Below are positions 45,248-53,917 of a stretch of 64,000 nucleotides of DNA, piece after piece. The notes under the pieces are model-generated. The model saw nothing but the letters and a program-made list of their open reading frames with translations, was not told the origin of the DNA and made no database searches. The position numbers and the translations under genes were made by a program. Each line of letters begins with the position of its first letter. Position 1 is the stretch's first letter. Source of the DNA: Butyrivibrio fibrisolvens (GTDB lineage Bacteria; Bacillota; Clostridia; Lachnospirales; Lachnospiraceae). Where the stretch lies: positions 1,240,001 to 1,304,000 of the forward strand of contig NZ_CP065800.1 of NCBI RefSeq assembly GCF_023206215.1, written 5' to 3'.

Positions 45248-46498
45248 ATGAAAATACTTATAGTCAATAAATTCCTCCACCCAAACGGAGGCTCAGAAAC
45301 ATATATATTTGAGATAGGAAAGCAGCTTCAGAAGATGGGCCATGAGGTCCAGTATTTTGGCATGGAGCATGAAGGAAGAATCGTAGGTAATCGCGTAGAG
45401 AGCTATACTCAGGATATGAACTTCCATGGCGGTGGACTGTCTAAGATTACCTATCCCTTCAAGATACTGTATTCTAAAGAAGCAAGAAAAGCACTCAGAC
45501 CAGTCCTTGAAGACTTTAGGCCTGACGTAGTACATCTTAATAACATCAATTTCCAATTGACCCCTTCTGTAATAGACGAGGTCAAAAGTTTTGATAAGAA
45601 TATCAAAATAGTCTATACAGCTCATGATGCCCAGTGGGTATGCCCTAATCACCTGATGCGCATACCATCTACCGGAGAGAGATGCCTTAGATGCATAGAC
45701 GGAGCCTATGGTAACTGCACTAAGCATAGGTGTATACATGATTCTAAGCTTAGAAGCCTTCTGGGACAGATAGAAGCACAGATTTATAAGAAAAGACATA
45801 CCTACAAACAGGTAGATACCATAATAAGCCCCAGCCAGTTTCTTGCGGACGTATTGTCGCACAATGAGGATCTAAAGGGCAGGATAGTGACACTTCACAA
45901 TTTTGTAGAGGTTCCGGAGGCAACCAAATATGCCGCTTTGAATAAATGCAATCAGGTAACATTAAGCAATAATGAAAAGAGAGATTACGTTCTCTATTTC
46001 GGGCGCTACGATGTTGAAAAAGGGATTCGTATTATATTGGCAGCAGCCAAAAATCTTCCTGAAGTAGATTTCGTCTTTGCAGGCAAGGGTAACTTCGAGA
46101 AAGAGCTAGAAGAACTTCCTAACATCCAAAACGTAGGTTTCCAGGATAAAGAAGGAATTGCTAAACTGATAAAAGATGCAAGATTTAGTGTGTTTCCTTC
46201 AATCTGTAATGAAAATTGCCCATTCTCAGTTATAGAATCTATAGTCAATGGAACTCCTGTAGTTGGTTCTGATATTGGTGGAGTTCCTGAACTTATAGAT
46301 GATGGTAAAACGGGAATGCTATTTGAAGCGGAGAATGTATCAGATCTTACAGATAAGATTTTTAAACTCTGGAATGATAACGAACAGATTCAAAAAATGC
46401 ATGACAATTGCCTGCAGGTAGCTACAAGTGATAGATTTGATACACTTGAGGGTTATTGTGAGAAATTGTTGAAGATTTATGACGAATCAAAAGAATAA
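45248..46498 (+). CDS. GT4 family glycosyltransferase
   Basis: A 416-residue GT-B enzyme with NKFLHPNGGSETYIFEIG at the start, HDAQWVCPNHLM, a cysteine-rich patch (RCLRCIDGAYGNC, about residues 140-155) and the donor site ENCPFSVIESIVNG. The cysteine cluster is usual for a GT4 subgroup in EPS loci and may bind metal. The C-terminal part ends close to the normal family length. It follows the GT26 fusion after a 129-base gap in which I see no terminator. Confidence 0.9.
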   Translation: MKILIVNKFLHPNGGSETYIFEIGKQLQKMGHEVQYFGMEHEGRIVGNRVESYTQDMNFHGGGLSKITYPFKILYSKEARKALRPVLEDFRPDVVHLNNINFQLTPSVIDEVKSFDKNIKIVYTAHDAQWVCPNHLMRIPSTGERCLRCIDGAYGNCTKHRCIHDSKLRSLLGQIEAQIYKKRHTYKQVDTIISPSQFLADVLSHNEDLKGRIVTLHNFVEVPEATKYAALNKCNQVTLSNNEKRDYVLYFGRYDVEKGIRIILAAAKNLPEVDFVFAGKGNFEKELEELPNIQNVGFQDKEGIAKLIKDARFSVFPSICNENCPFSVIESIVNGTPVVGSDIGGVPELIDDGKTGMLFEAENVSDLTDKIFKLWNDNEQIQKMHDNCLQVATSDRFDTLEGYCEKLLKIYDESKE

Positions 46499-46567
46499 GC
46501 TTAGTAATAATTCGTTTTATTGGTGGAGTGGGAACTATACTGTGATGTAGCCTAATAATCAAAATCG

Positions 46568-46597
46568 GAAGTTTATTTTTGAATAATTAATAACTTC
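46568..46597. promoter_or_regulatory. Bulged inverted repeat just upstream of an extended -10 promoter
   Basis: GAAGTTTATT (46568-46577) and AATAACTTC (46589-46597) pair with a one-base bulge. The stem covers the position where the -35 box of the promoter at 46607 would lie, and no T run follows. It could be an operator or the remains of a terminator. Confidence 0.5.
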
Positions 46598-46606
46598 TGA
46601 AGAATA

Positions 46607-46615
46607 TGATATAAT
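46607..46615 (+). promoter_or_regulatory. Extended -10 promoter for the right-hand gene block
   Basis: TGATATAAT gives a TGn-extended, consensus -10 (46607-46615). No good -35 is seen, which is common for extended -10 promoters. It lies 45 bases before the TTG start at 46660, where the DNA becomes more AT-rich. Confidence 0.65.
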
Positions 46616-46659
46616 ACAATAATTTGATTAACGCAAAAAAGTCTTGGGAGTACTAAAAT

Positions 46660-47805
46660 TTGAAGCAAAATAAAAAGTTGAAGATAGCTATGATAGGTCA
46701 AAAGCGTGTTCCATCGAGAGATGGGGGCGTGGAGATTGTTGTATGGGAACTGGCAACACGTTTAAGAGATTTAGGATATGAAGTGGACTGTTACAATCGC
46801 TATAATAAGAGCGTCAAATTAGCAGAAGAATATGAGAAAATCCCTGGTAAACGTGGTTGGTACAAAGACGGAATTAGGATAATCACAGTACCTACGCTAA
46901 AAAATGGGAAACTAAATGCTGTTATCTACTCGTTTTTGGCAACAATAAGGGCTTTATTCGGAGGTTATGATGTGATTCATTTTCATGCCGAGGGTCCATG
47001 TCTTATGATTCCGATAGCTAAATTTTTGGGAAAAAGATGTATAGCAACAATCCACGGGCTTGACTGGCAGAGAGCCAAATGGGGCAATTTTGCATCTAGG
47101 ATGCTAAAAAAAGGTGAGAAGAATGCCGCTCTGTACGCAGATGAAGTGATAGTTTTATCTAAAAATGTTCAGGACTATTTTAAAGAAAAGTATGGAAGAG
47201 ATACACATTTTATACCAAATGGTATTTCTGCTCCTCAGAAGGTAGGACCAAAGGAAATAACAGAAAAATATGGACTTAAAGGCGATGATTATATTCTGAC
47301 TCTTAGTCGTATAGTTCCTGAAAAAGGTATTCACTATCTTCTTCATGCATTTAGAAATATCGATACCGATAAAAAGCTTGTTATTGCAGGCGGCGCGAGT
47401 AATGCAGCCGAATATATGGAAGAGATCAAAGCACTTGCTGCCAAAGATACTAGAGTTATAATGACAGATTTTATCCATGATAGAACTCTTCAGGAAATAT
47501 GTTCTAACGCCTATATCTATTGTCTTCCTAGTGATGTTGAAGGAATGTCAATAAGTCTTCTTGAGATGATGAGTTATGGGAACTGTTGTCTTGTAAGTGA
47601 TATTGAAGAAAATGTAGAGGTTGTAGAGGATAAGGCGCCTACATTCAAGAAGTCGGATGAAGATAATCTTGAAAATGTTTTGAGATATTTGTTAGATAAT
47701 CCAAAGGAAGTTGAGAAATATAAAAAAGAATCGTCTGATTACATCTGCAGTAAATATAACTGGGAACTGGTGGTTGATGAGACGATTGCGATTTATAAGA
47801 GATGA
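46660..47805 (+). CDS. GT4 family glycosyltransferase (rhamnosyltransferase-like N-domain)
   Basis: A 381-residue GT-B enzyme. GQKRVPSRDGGVEIVVWELA is the opening seen in GT4 proteins with a DUF1972-like N-terminal domain, often annotated as rhamnosyltransferases. IHGLDWQRAKWG and the donor site VEGMSISLLEMMSYG follow. The start is TTG 46660 with GGGAG nine bases upstream; no better ATG exists. It is the first gene of the right-hand block and ends three bases before the polymerase gene. Sugar identity is not determined. Confidence 0.89.
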   Translation: MKQNKKLKIAMIGQKRVPSRDGGVEIVVWELATRLRDLGYEVDCYNRYNKSVKLAEEYEKIPGKRGWYKDGIRIITVPTLKNGKLNAVIYSFLATIRALFGGYDVIHFHAEGPCLMIPIAKFLGKRCIATIHGLDWQRAKWGNFASRMLKKGEKNAALYADEVIVLSKNVQDYFKEKYGRDTHFIPNGISAPQKVGPKEITEKYGLKGDDYILTLSRIVPEKGIHYLLHAFRNIDTDKKLVIAGGASNAAEYMEEIKALAAKDTRVIMTDFIHDRTLQEICSNAYIYCLPSDVEGMSISLLEMMSYGNCCLVSDIEENVEVVEDKAPTFKKSDEDNLENVLRYLLDNPKEVEKYKKESSDYICSKYNWELVVDETIAIYKR

Positions 47806-47808
47806 TTT

Positions 47809-49413
47809 ATGAATGAACAAGTTACGGATAACCTATCGTTTATTGAAATAATATATATCGTATATATTTCAGCCGTATATTTTGTAAGAGGTATTGGAGG
47901 CTACGAAGGTCAGCCTCTATTTAATGCTACACTAGTACTGGCTTTGTTATTGTTTGGCGTAAAAGTTATGCTGACAAAGCATACTGTTTCAGAATATATA
48001 ATAATTGCTCTTCTTATGCTACTTGGAGGAATTATATATTACAAAACGGGAGAAAAGTGGTTTCTCCTAAATATGACAATGCTTTTGGGTGTAAAGGATA
48101 TTGACATAAAAAAAGTACTTAATATTGTTCTTTGGATATTGTTATCAACATTCGTGGTGGGTTTTTTATTATGTCTTACAGGAGTATTGACTCCTGAATG
48201 TATGCTGCATCCCAAAAATGGTATTGGATATATAATCTGTTATGGAATGATTTATCCTCATCCTAATTCATTTCATAGTATGTTCTTGCTTATAACGGCT
48301 CTTATTATATATAAAATAGGCATTTGCAAAGGAAGAAAGCTGTTATTGGAAACCATCCTTCTCATTGCGGCTAATATATATGTATTCCTTTATTCTTTCA
48401 GTTATACCGGCTTTGGATCTACCATGCTGTTAATTCTCTTAAATGCTTATTTTCAGTCAAGAAAAGACATTAGTAAAGCTGAATATATAATAGCCGAAAT
48501 GATATTTCCAATTTGTATTATCTTTTCTTTGGTTGGACCTGTAACCATAACGGGCAGGGCTTTTGAGATAATAAATAAGCTGTTATCTACAAGGTATAAT
48601 CTATCCAGATATTTTTTGACCGAACAGCCGATGTCATTATTTGGTACTCGTTTCGAAGTCCCTAACTATACATACAATATTGATTGCTCTTATGTTTATC
48701 TATTTATGCAAATGGGAATTGTAGCTTTTGTTATAGGTGTTATTGGATATATTGTACTTATTCATAAGCTGATTAGTAATAACAATCGATTAGAGCTAGC
48801 AATAACACTGGCATTTTGCATAGCTGGTATTGCGGAGCCTTTCTTGTTTAACTCGTCTTTTAAGAACATCACCATTATGTTTATGGGAGTTGTACTTTAT
48901 GAATTGACAAGTAAGCTATCAAACTTCAGTTTTTTGATCAAAGAAATACAGATTCTGCCTCAAGAAAAGATAGGCTTAATTAGTAAAAAATTAGGACAGC
49001 TGACCAGCAATGCACTCGATAGGACAAGGATATTTTCAGTTTGGAATCTGTGCAAGAACAACAAAAAAGAAACAGGCATAATAAGGACGGTAATAGTTGC
49101 CTTTATTATAGGAGGACTATTAGCGCTTTTATATTTGAGTTTTACATCAAATCTGAAAGGTGTTTTTGTAAGTGAAGAAGTCAATCAGACGACGAGCGAT
49201 GCGCCAGTTGAATACATGACTAGTGCAGAAGCTACAGAATATGTTAATGAAGGATATGAAATAATAGGATATACATCAGCCACTGACCCTTTGTATGGAT
49301 ATTTTGGGATCACAGGAACTATAGAATATTCTAGAAGAGTTATCAGCATATATGTCTGGAGTGTTGCAGCTATGTTGAGTGTAATATTGGTTATTAGATT
49401 AATTAAAAAGTGA
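47809..49413 (+). CDS. Wzy-like polysaccharide polymerase, copy 2, with C-terminal extension
   Basis: A 534-residue protein. The first 370 residues are mostly membrane helices, with YPHPNSFHSMF aligned to the GFGNANGFHCMF stretch of the protein at 17651, which supports a shared polymerase family. After that come a soluble basic stretch, a membrane helix (about 425-445), an acidic outer segment and a final helix. The extension is absent from the other copy. The presence of two polymerase-like genes suggests two repeat-unit types. Confidence 0.65.
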   Translation: MNEQVTDNLSFIEIIYIVYISAVYFVRGIGGYEGQPLFNATLVLALLLFGVKVMLTKHTVSEYIIIALLMLLGGIIYYKTGEKWFLLNMTMLLGVKDIDIKKVLNIVLWILLSTFVVGFLLCLTGVLTPECMLHPKNGIGYIICYGMIYPHPNSFHSMFLLITALIIYKIGICKGRKLLLETILLIAANIYVFLYSFSYTGFGSTMLLILLNAYFQSRKDISKAEYIIAEMIFPICIIFSLVGPVTITGRAFEIINKLLSTRYNLSRYFLTEQPMSLFGTRFEVPNYTYNIDCSYVYLFMQMGIVAFVIGVIGYIVLIHKLISNNNRLELAITLAFCIAGIAEPFLFNSSFKNITIMFMGVVLYELTSKLSNFSFLIKEIQILPQEKIGLISKKLGQLTSNALDRTRIFSVWNLCKNNKKETGIIRTVIVAFIIGGLLALLYLSFTSNLKGVFVSEEVNQTTSDAPVEYMTSAEATEYVNEGYEIIGYTSATDPLYGYFGITGTIEYSRRVISIYVWSVAAMLSVILVIRLIKK

Positions 49414-49436
49414 TTTAGACAAGAGGTAATAGATCT

Positions 49437-50497
49437 ATGATCGTAGCACATATGGATTCTGGGCTTGGAAATCAGATGCTGGATTATGCTGAATTTCTGG
49501 CAATAAGAAAAGGTAATCCGGATAAAGAAATATATATAGAAACTGCTATATACGAGTTATCTGACAAAGAAAAAGGTATGATATCTCAATGGAACGGATT
49601 TGAACTTGACAGAATCTTTGGAATCAAAGCTCCGTTACTAAAGGATAAAGTAGGTGAATCTTCTTGGAACAGAATTACAGATAAGCTTGCCAATAGTCAT
49701 TTTTGGGATAATAATTGGGCATATTCACAAGTTCTGGTAGATGCTATAAATGATGAAGGATATAACCTTTCTAACCTTCAAAAAAATGCCCGTGAAAACA
49801 TAATTGCTGAACATAAATATAAGCAAACTAAAGGAAGACAATTACTTAGAGCTTTCTTTCAATCAGAGCCTGGATATCATGTAAAGCAGATCTTGAAGCG
49901 CATTATGGAAGATAAAGTCGTTAAGGCTGAAGCTGACAAATATGATGTGTTTCAGCAATACGAGGATGATGTATATACAGGCCATTCTTTGGAACTTAAA
50001 TATAAGAATACAGGCATTGAAAGAATTGAAAAGGAAATCAGAGAAGCGTTTGTTTTTCCGGAGATAACAGACGAGCTGAACCAAAAAGGGATAGATGATA
50101 TAAGGTCTTGCAACAGTGTGGCAATCCATGCAAGACGTGGAGATATGTTATCACAAAATGCCTATTGCTATAAATATGGTTATTTCAAAAGGCTGTTAAG
50201 TATATTAAAAAGAAAGTCGAAAATCCTGTTTTTTATATATTTACTGATCCTGGAAGCATGGATTGGTGTAAAGAAAATGGAGATATTTTTGCCTTGGATT
50301 TCTCTAAAGATAAGATTAATTTCGTGACATGGAATAGTGGCGAGAATAGTTTTAGAGACCTTCAACTGATATCGGAATGTAAGCATTGTGTATTTACAGA
50401 AAGCTCGTTTGGTTTTTGGGGAGCATGGCTTAATAAAAATCCAAACAAGATTACAATAGCTCCGGATCCGACGATCAATGCGACTAATTGGTTTTAA
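49437..50497 (+). pseudogene. GT11-like glycosyltransferase broken by a one-base frameshift
   Basis: The first frame (296 codons from ATG 49437) has DSGLGNQMLDY and HARRGDM, then loses similarity after YGYF. The GT11 C-terminal part continues in another frame: VENPVFYIFTDPGS, then TESSFGFWGAWL, ending at 50497. One extra T in the run 50183-50185 joins the halves into 353 residues, a normal GT11 length. As written, the product lacks the SSFGFWG block and ends in unrelated sequence. Sequencing error at a homopolymer and true decay are both possible. Protein length before the HxRRGD motif is larger than in other GT11 copies here. Confidence 0.85.
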
Positions 50498-50549
50498 AAT
50501 AGCACCATTTTTGAATTACTAAAATACATATAAGGATATACTAGATACA

Positions 50550-52025
50550 ATGATTAAAACAATCACAAATAGTCTTAGAAAAGACATAAAAGAATTGAAT
50601 GATTCTATGAAGCTGTTTGATAGAATCTTGATGTTGGCTGGCCTGATTTTTTGTTTTGTAACAATGTACTATGCGGATATCACAGTTACAGGACAATATG
50701 GACTGACCTTTTGGGATTCTTTGTTTGATTTTAGATTTCTAAGCTTTTATGAAAATGCACTCAGTAACGGTGTAGCACCGGAAGGGGCAGTTTATGATAT
50801 CGGAACCTATGTATTTTTCGGTATCTGGCAGTTTCCTGTTTGGCTTTTGAACAAACTCTTTGGAATTAGCCCTCTTGCTGTAGGAAGTCTTATGTGGCTA
50901 AAACTTCTCCCTGTAATATTTGCATTATTGTCAGCGCATGAAGTGATGCTACTGAGCAAAAAAACTGGTGTTAAAGACAACTATATAGGAGCTGTAGGCA
51001 CAATTTTTCTTCTTTCATCTACTGTAGTATTACCTGTATTTGTTGTTGCTCAGTATGATGTTATTTCCCTGTACTTTATGGTAAGGGCTATAAGAGAACT
51101 TTTGGATAGCAATGAAAATAAGTTTTATATTTTCTTTGCTATATCTATGACCGTAAAGCCGATTACAATCCTGGCGCTGTTCGTTATTGTAATACTTCGC
51201 GATAAAAATATAATTAAGATCATTATAAATGTTGTAAAGGGATCATCCCTTATGATCTTATGCAAACTTATTTATTCTTTGAATGAGGCTTATCGCATAA
51301 GTTGTAGTGGATTTCTTCAAAAGAATATGCCTAATCTGTTCAATGTTTCTTTAAACTTTGGCCTGGATAGCGAGCTTTCAATTCTGGTACTTGGACTTGT
51401 TTTTGTATATGTGATTGCGTATCTAAGCAAAGATTATGGTATTAAAAATGGTGATAATATCGTATTGAACTCAAGACTGATTATTTTTTATGTTTTTGCT
51501 GTTTGGGCTGTTTTTGTTGCTTTTGGATCACCTACATGTTATTGGACCATATACATAGCACCTTTCGCTGTACTGGTATCCTTTATGAACAGCAATAATG
51601 CGGATAGATTTCTTCTTATCGACGCGGCTATGAATGTAACATTAACCATTATCCTTGCCCTTCATTTTACCTGGGTTTATGGAGGAGATCATACTTTCTC
51701 GTATTTGATTCTCAAACCATTTTGTAAATGGGTTGAAGAAGGTGTTCAAAGAACTACTGTAGCAGGTTTGTTCAGATGGATATTATCAGGTGGAACTCTT
51801 GTACCTGCTGTTTTGGCAGTATTTGTTGGCTGCCTTATGATTATGGTGATATGTACATATAAGGATTTAAAAGAAAACTATCTAATTGATCACATAGAAA
51901 TTGATCCTAAAGTAGTAGAGGGTGCAACAGATTATCCTGTCATATGGAACATAAGACTTAGAATACTTCTTTTGTGGATATGGATATTGTTTGAACTGGC
52001 TGCATTCTATTATTCACTTAGATAA
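50550..52025 (+). CDS. Polytopic GT-C-like membrane protein
   Basis: A 491-residue protein with about 10-12 helices. After the first helix an acidic outer loop (YADITVTGQYG, then FWDSLFDFRF) lies where GT-C glycosyltransferases have their catalytic aspartate. VAQYDVISLYFM and KPITILALF are also GT-C-like. It may transfer a sugar from polyprenyl phosphate to the polymer outside. No family name is certain. It sits between a broken GT11 gene and a GT4 gene. Confidence 0.65.
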   Translation: MIKTITNSLRKDIKELNDSMKLFDRILMLAGLIFCFVTMYYADITVTGQYGLTFWDSLFDFRFLSFYENALSNGVAPEGAVYDIGTYVFFGIWQFPVWLLNKLFGISPLAVGSLMWLKLLPVIFALLSAHEVMLLSKKTGVKDNYIGAVGTIFLLSSTVVLPVFVVAQYDVISLYFMVRAIRELLDSNENKFYIFFAISMTVKPITILALFVIVILRDKNIIKIIINVVKGSSLMILCKLIYSLNEAYRISCSGFLQKNMPNLFNVSLNFGLDSELSILVLGLVFVYVIAYLSKDYGIKNGDNIVLNSRLIIFYVFAVWAVFVAFGSPTCYWTIYIAPFAVLVSFMNSNNADRFLLIDAAMNVTLTIILALHFTWVYGGDHTFSYLILKPFCKWVEEGVQRTTVAGLFRWILSGGTLVPAVLAVFVGCLMIMVICTYKDLKENYLIDHIEIDPKVVEGATDYPVIWNIRLRILLLWIWILFELAAFYYSLR

Positions 52026-52035
52026 AGGATAAGAG

Positions 52036-53154
52036 ATGAAAATACTTATTGTACGTCCTTGGCCGTATGAACTGAATCTGAAAGGTTATAATGTTCAGGA
52101 AACAGGGCTTGCAAGAGCGCTGGTAAGACGTGGTCATACGTGCGGGATAGTTTTGTATAGAAAAAAAGGGAAAAGCTATTCCGAGCTTCTTGAAGAGGGT
52201 ATAGTTGTATATCATCTTCGAGGATTTAATATATTAAAGAATGGTATATTTATTGGTCTGTCTAAAATAGCAAAAAAGTATGACATTATTCAGACTAATG
52301 AGTATGACCAGATTCAAAGCTGGATGTTGTATAGAAAAACAGGTAATGGCAAGAAGATAGTCGTATACCATGGCCCTTATTATGACGAATTTAATAAGGG
52401 ATATAACCTTAGATGTAAGCTGTTTGATATTTTGTTTCTTAGTCGTAGTTCCAGAAAACTTGCTGGTGTTGTGTGCATGACTAAAAGCCCACAGGCCGCA
52501 GATTTTCTGAAAAGTAAAGGCTTTACCAATGTAAGATCGGTTGGAGTTGGAATTGATCCAAAACCCTTTGAAAATGTCGAGATTATAGATCAAAGAATCA
52601 GATTACCAGAAAAAAAAAAAATAAATATATTGTATGTAGGCAAAATAGAAGAAAGACGTAATATAGATTTTCTTTTGAGTCTATACGAGGAATTATCTTT
52701 AGATGACCGCTTTTATTTTACAATCATTGGAAACGGAGAGAAAGAATATGTATCCAAAATGATGCCACAGATAATGGAATTAGAAAAAAGAGGATGCCTG
52801 CAGTATTTTGAAAAAGCATCTCAGCAGGAATTATCTAAAGTGTATCAGGCATCAGATATAATGCTATTTCCATCAAACTATGATATATTTGGTATGGTCC
52901 TTTTGGAAGCTATGTATTTTGGTTGCATAGTTATAAGTAGTAATAATGGCGGATCTGGTACGCTTATAAGTAGTGGAGATGACGGAGTAATATGTAATGG
53001 CTTTGATAAAAAAGAGTGGATCAGTCATGTCCATAATATAATTGCTGATCATGATAAAATGACAGCAATGAAAGATAAAGCATCTAGAAAAATAAGAGAA
53101 CATTATACATGGGATAAGATAGCTGCTGAATTTGAATCGGAATATTTAAAGTGA
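52036..53154 (+). CDS. GT4 family glycosyltransferase
   Basis: A 372-residue GT-B enzyme. VRPWPYELNLKGYNVQETGL is the N-terminal loop, VYHGPYYDEFN is acceptor-side, and the donor domain has YVGKIEERRNIDF, FPSNYDIFGMVLLEAMYFG (EX7E-type position) and a basic C-terminal helix. A run of ten A residues at 52611-52620 encodes lysines and is intact in frame. AAAGGA provides the ribosome site; the gap to the upstream gene is ten bases. Confidence 0.89.
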   Translation: MKILIVRPWPYELNLKGYNVQETGLARALVRRGHTCGIVLYRKKGKSYSELLEEGIVVYHLRGFNILKNGIFIGLSKIAKKYDIIQTNEYDQIQSWMLYRKTGNGKKIVVYHGPYYDEFNKGYNLRCKLFDILFLSRSSRKLAGVVCMTKSPQAADFLKSKGFTNVRSVGVGIDPKPFENVEIIDQRIRLPEKKKINILYVGKIEERRNIDFLLSLYEELSLDDRFYFTIIGNGEKEYVSKMMPQIMELEKRGCLQYFEKASQQELSKVYQASDIMLFPSNYDIFGMVLLEAMYFGCIVISSNNGGSGTLISSGDDGVICNGFDKKEWISHVHNIIADHDKMTAMKDKASRKIREHYTWDKIAAEFESEYLK

Positions 53155-53174
53155 AAGGTTGAGGGCTGGTTGCT

Positions 53175-53894
53175 TTGATACCCAAAATAATTCATTACGC
53201 CTGGTTTGGAAGAAATCCAAAGTCAGAGCTTATAAGGAAGTGTATTGCTTCATGGAGCAAATACAATCCAGATTATAAGATAATAGAATGGAATGAGGAT
53301 AATTATAATGTTAATAGCATTCCATATGTTTCTGAGGCATATAAACAAAAAAAATGGGCATTTGTTGCTGATTATGCTAAATTTGACATACTTAATCAGT
53401 ATGGCGGAATAATATTGGATACAGATGTAGAATTTTTGAAACCACTTCCTGATAATATGCTTGAATCTGAGGCATTTTGTGCATTTGAATGTAGTAGAGG
53501 TGTTGCGCCGGGACTTATATATGCGTCAGAACCGCATCAAAGAATATTGGAACAGGTAATCGAGGAATATAAGGGAAGATCATTTTCAACGAATAATACA
53601 GTTGGAGATATTACAACAGCTATTCTTAAGCAGAATGGCTTAGTGATAAATGATTCTTTTCAAAAGATCAATGGTGTAGATGTGTATCCAAATGAGTATT
53701 TCTGTGCTTTTGATCACGAAACGCAGCACTTTACTATTACTGATAATACAGTTTCAATCCATCACTATACAGCATCATGGTCCAACTGGAAGAGGAAAGC
53801 GCATTTTAAAATGATATGGCTTCTTGCAGAATTATTAGGACCATCAACATACTTAAAACTTAAACATAAATTTTATCATCCGAAAAAAGACTAA
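53175..53894 (+). CDS. GT32-like glycosyltransferase (capsular/OCH1-type sugar transferase)
   Basis: A 239-residue protein with IPKIIHYAWFG at the start, then WNEDNYN and YGGIILDTDVEFLKPL, which carries the DxD motif of the Gly_transf_sug/GT32 family. The C-terminus ends with HHYTASW, a typical closing motif. The start is TTG 53175, since it puts the IPKIIHY strand at the N-terminus; GAGGG lies upstream. Family members transfer mannose, galactose or glucose to glycans. Confidence 0.9.
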   Translation: MIPKIIHYAWFGRNPKSELIRKCIASWSKYNPDYKIIEWNEDNYNVNSIPYVSEAYKQKKWAFVADYAKFDILNQYGGIILDTDVEFLKPLPDNMLESEAFCAFECSRGVAPGLIYASEPHQRILEQVIEEYKGRSFSTNNTVGDITTAILKQNGLVINDSFQKINGVDVYPNEYFCAFDHETQHFTITDNTVSIHHYTASWSNWKRKAHFKMIWLLAELLGPSTYLKLKHKFYHPKKD

Positions 53895-53917
53895 GACTTT
53901 TCAGATAAGAGGTTTAA

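Noticed and set aside
45293..45862. Minus-strand open frame of 189 codons
   Set aside because: Fully opposite the GT4 gene at 45248, which has all expected motifs; treated as a shadow.
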